The notes beneath the pieces are model-generated. The model saw nothing but the letters and a program-made list of their open reading frames with translations. It ran no database searches and had not been told where the DNA came from. A stretch of DNA of 64,000 bases from Bubalus kerabau (Eukaryota > Chordata > Mammalia > Artiodactyla > Bovidae). The stretch is taken from NCBI RefSeq assembly GCF_029407905.1, contig NW_026577925.1, positions 744,001-808,000 of the forward strand, in the 5' to 3' direction. A program made the position numbers and the translations under genes. The number at the start of each line of letters is the position of its first letter. Positions within the stretch are counted from its first letter, which is position 1. Of the stretch, positions 63,770 through 64,000 are shown piece by piece.

Positions 63770-64000
63770 AAGACGCGTTGAAGAAGGACTCTCGAGGTCT
63801 TTTACGGGTTGGGGCAGGAAACCCTTGGTTCCCTCGACTTGTGCCGGTGATCTCAGGAAGGTCTAAGGGTGCCTCTGAGAAGTCAGGGATACTGTGCAGT
63901 TGGGAGGGGTCTCTCGGGACTCCACTGGGTTCGGTGCAATGGAAGAGGGCCTCATCTCGAGTGGAGGCAGGAAACTCATGTTTCCTCTCCTGACTTCCCC
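63770..64000 (+). repeat. Repeat of the window start, offset 63769 bp
   Basis: The last 231 bases are a near-copy (228/231) of the first 231. The match runs off the window edge, so its full extent is unknown. Confidence 0.85.

Larger units (their letters stand above)
55404..64000 (+). repeat. Bovine satellite I (1.715-type) array, right block
   Basis: The same 1.4-kb family as the left block, in the same orientation. It resumes at about position 75 of the monomer directly after a CpG-rich unit. Monomer anchors follow at 56734, 58139, 59543, 60946, 62348 and 63770, giving spacings of 1405, 1404, 1403, 1402 and 1422 bp. The first unit (55404-56733) lacks its first ~74 bp and the last is cut by the window end. 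The first four to five units belong to the GC-richer subfamily B, and the sequence returns to subfamily A after about 61550. Long open frames here (403 codons at 58441-59652, 337 codons at 60537-61550) follow the satellite period and are not genes. Confidence 0.9.

Noticed and set aside
1..64000. CRISPR array or bacterial origin suggested by regular repeats
   Set aside because: Repeat lengths are 0.5-1.4 kb with no short repeat-spacer pattern, and ruminant SINEs and an endogenous LTR are present.

Overview
This window is mammalian centromere-proximal heterochromatin from a bovid, most probably cattle or a close relative (tribe Bovini). About 71% of it (1-36886 and 55404-64000) is a head-to-tail array of ~1.40 kb units that I recognise as bovine satellite I (the 1.715 g/cm3 satellite), all in the same orientation. 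The ~1.4 kb period fits Bos rather than sheep or goat, whose satellite I unit is ~0.8 kb (established knowledge). A Bov-A2 SINE, a BovB/ART2A-type fragment and a class II LTR that I recognise as bovine agree with this. I see no convincing protein-coding gene; the many open frames are by-products of GC-rich tandem repeats.

Layout: (1) 1-36886, 26 satellite I monomers in two sequence subfamilies, here called A (bulk) and B (GC-richer, at ~4620-6835, ~25185-28002 and ~32300-35560), with chimeric and extended monomers. (2) 36884-50217, a different tandem family that I cannot name, with alternating ~533 and ~696 bp units. It contains a 5521-bp tandem duplication that carries along a 1298-bp solo LTR with 6-bp target-site duplications. 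(3) 50218-51120 and 54420-55403, two diverged copies of a CpG-rich unit with an internal ~118-bp repeat, a strong splice-donor-like site and a terminal AATAAA. (4) 51121-54419, AT-richer, non-tandem sequence with a SINE, a retroposon fragment and simple repeats. (5) 55404-64000, satellite I again, mostly subfamily B, returning to A after ~61550.

The most interesting structural signal is that the last 231 bases (63770-64000) match the first 231 bases at 228 of 231 positions and share diagnostic variants absent from neighbouring monomers. The whole window may therefore be slightly more than one ~63.77-kb unit of a very large higher-order repeat containing satellite I, the unnamed tandem family, LTR copies and the CpG-rich units. 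Further duplications at spacings of ~21.17 kb, ~7.12 kb and 5.52 kb show repeated unequal exchange.

Limits: all comparisons were made by eye. Identity figures are direct counts only where stated, and family assignments rest on memory of the families, not on a search.
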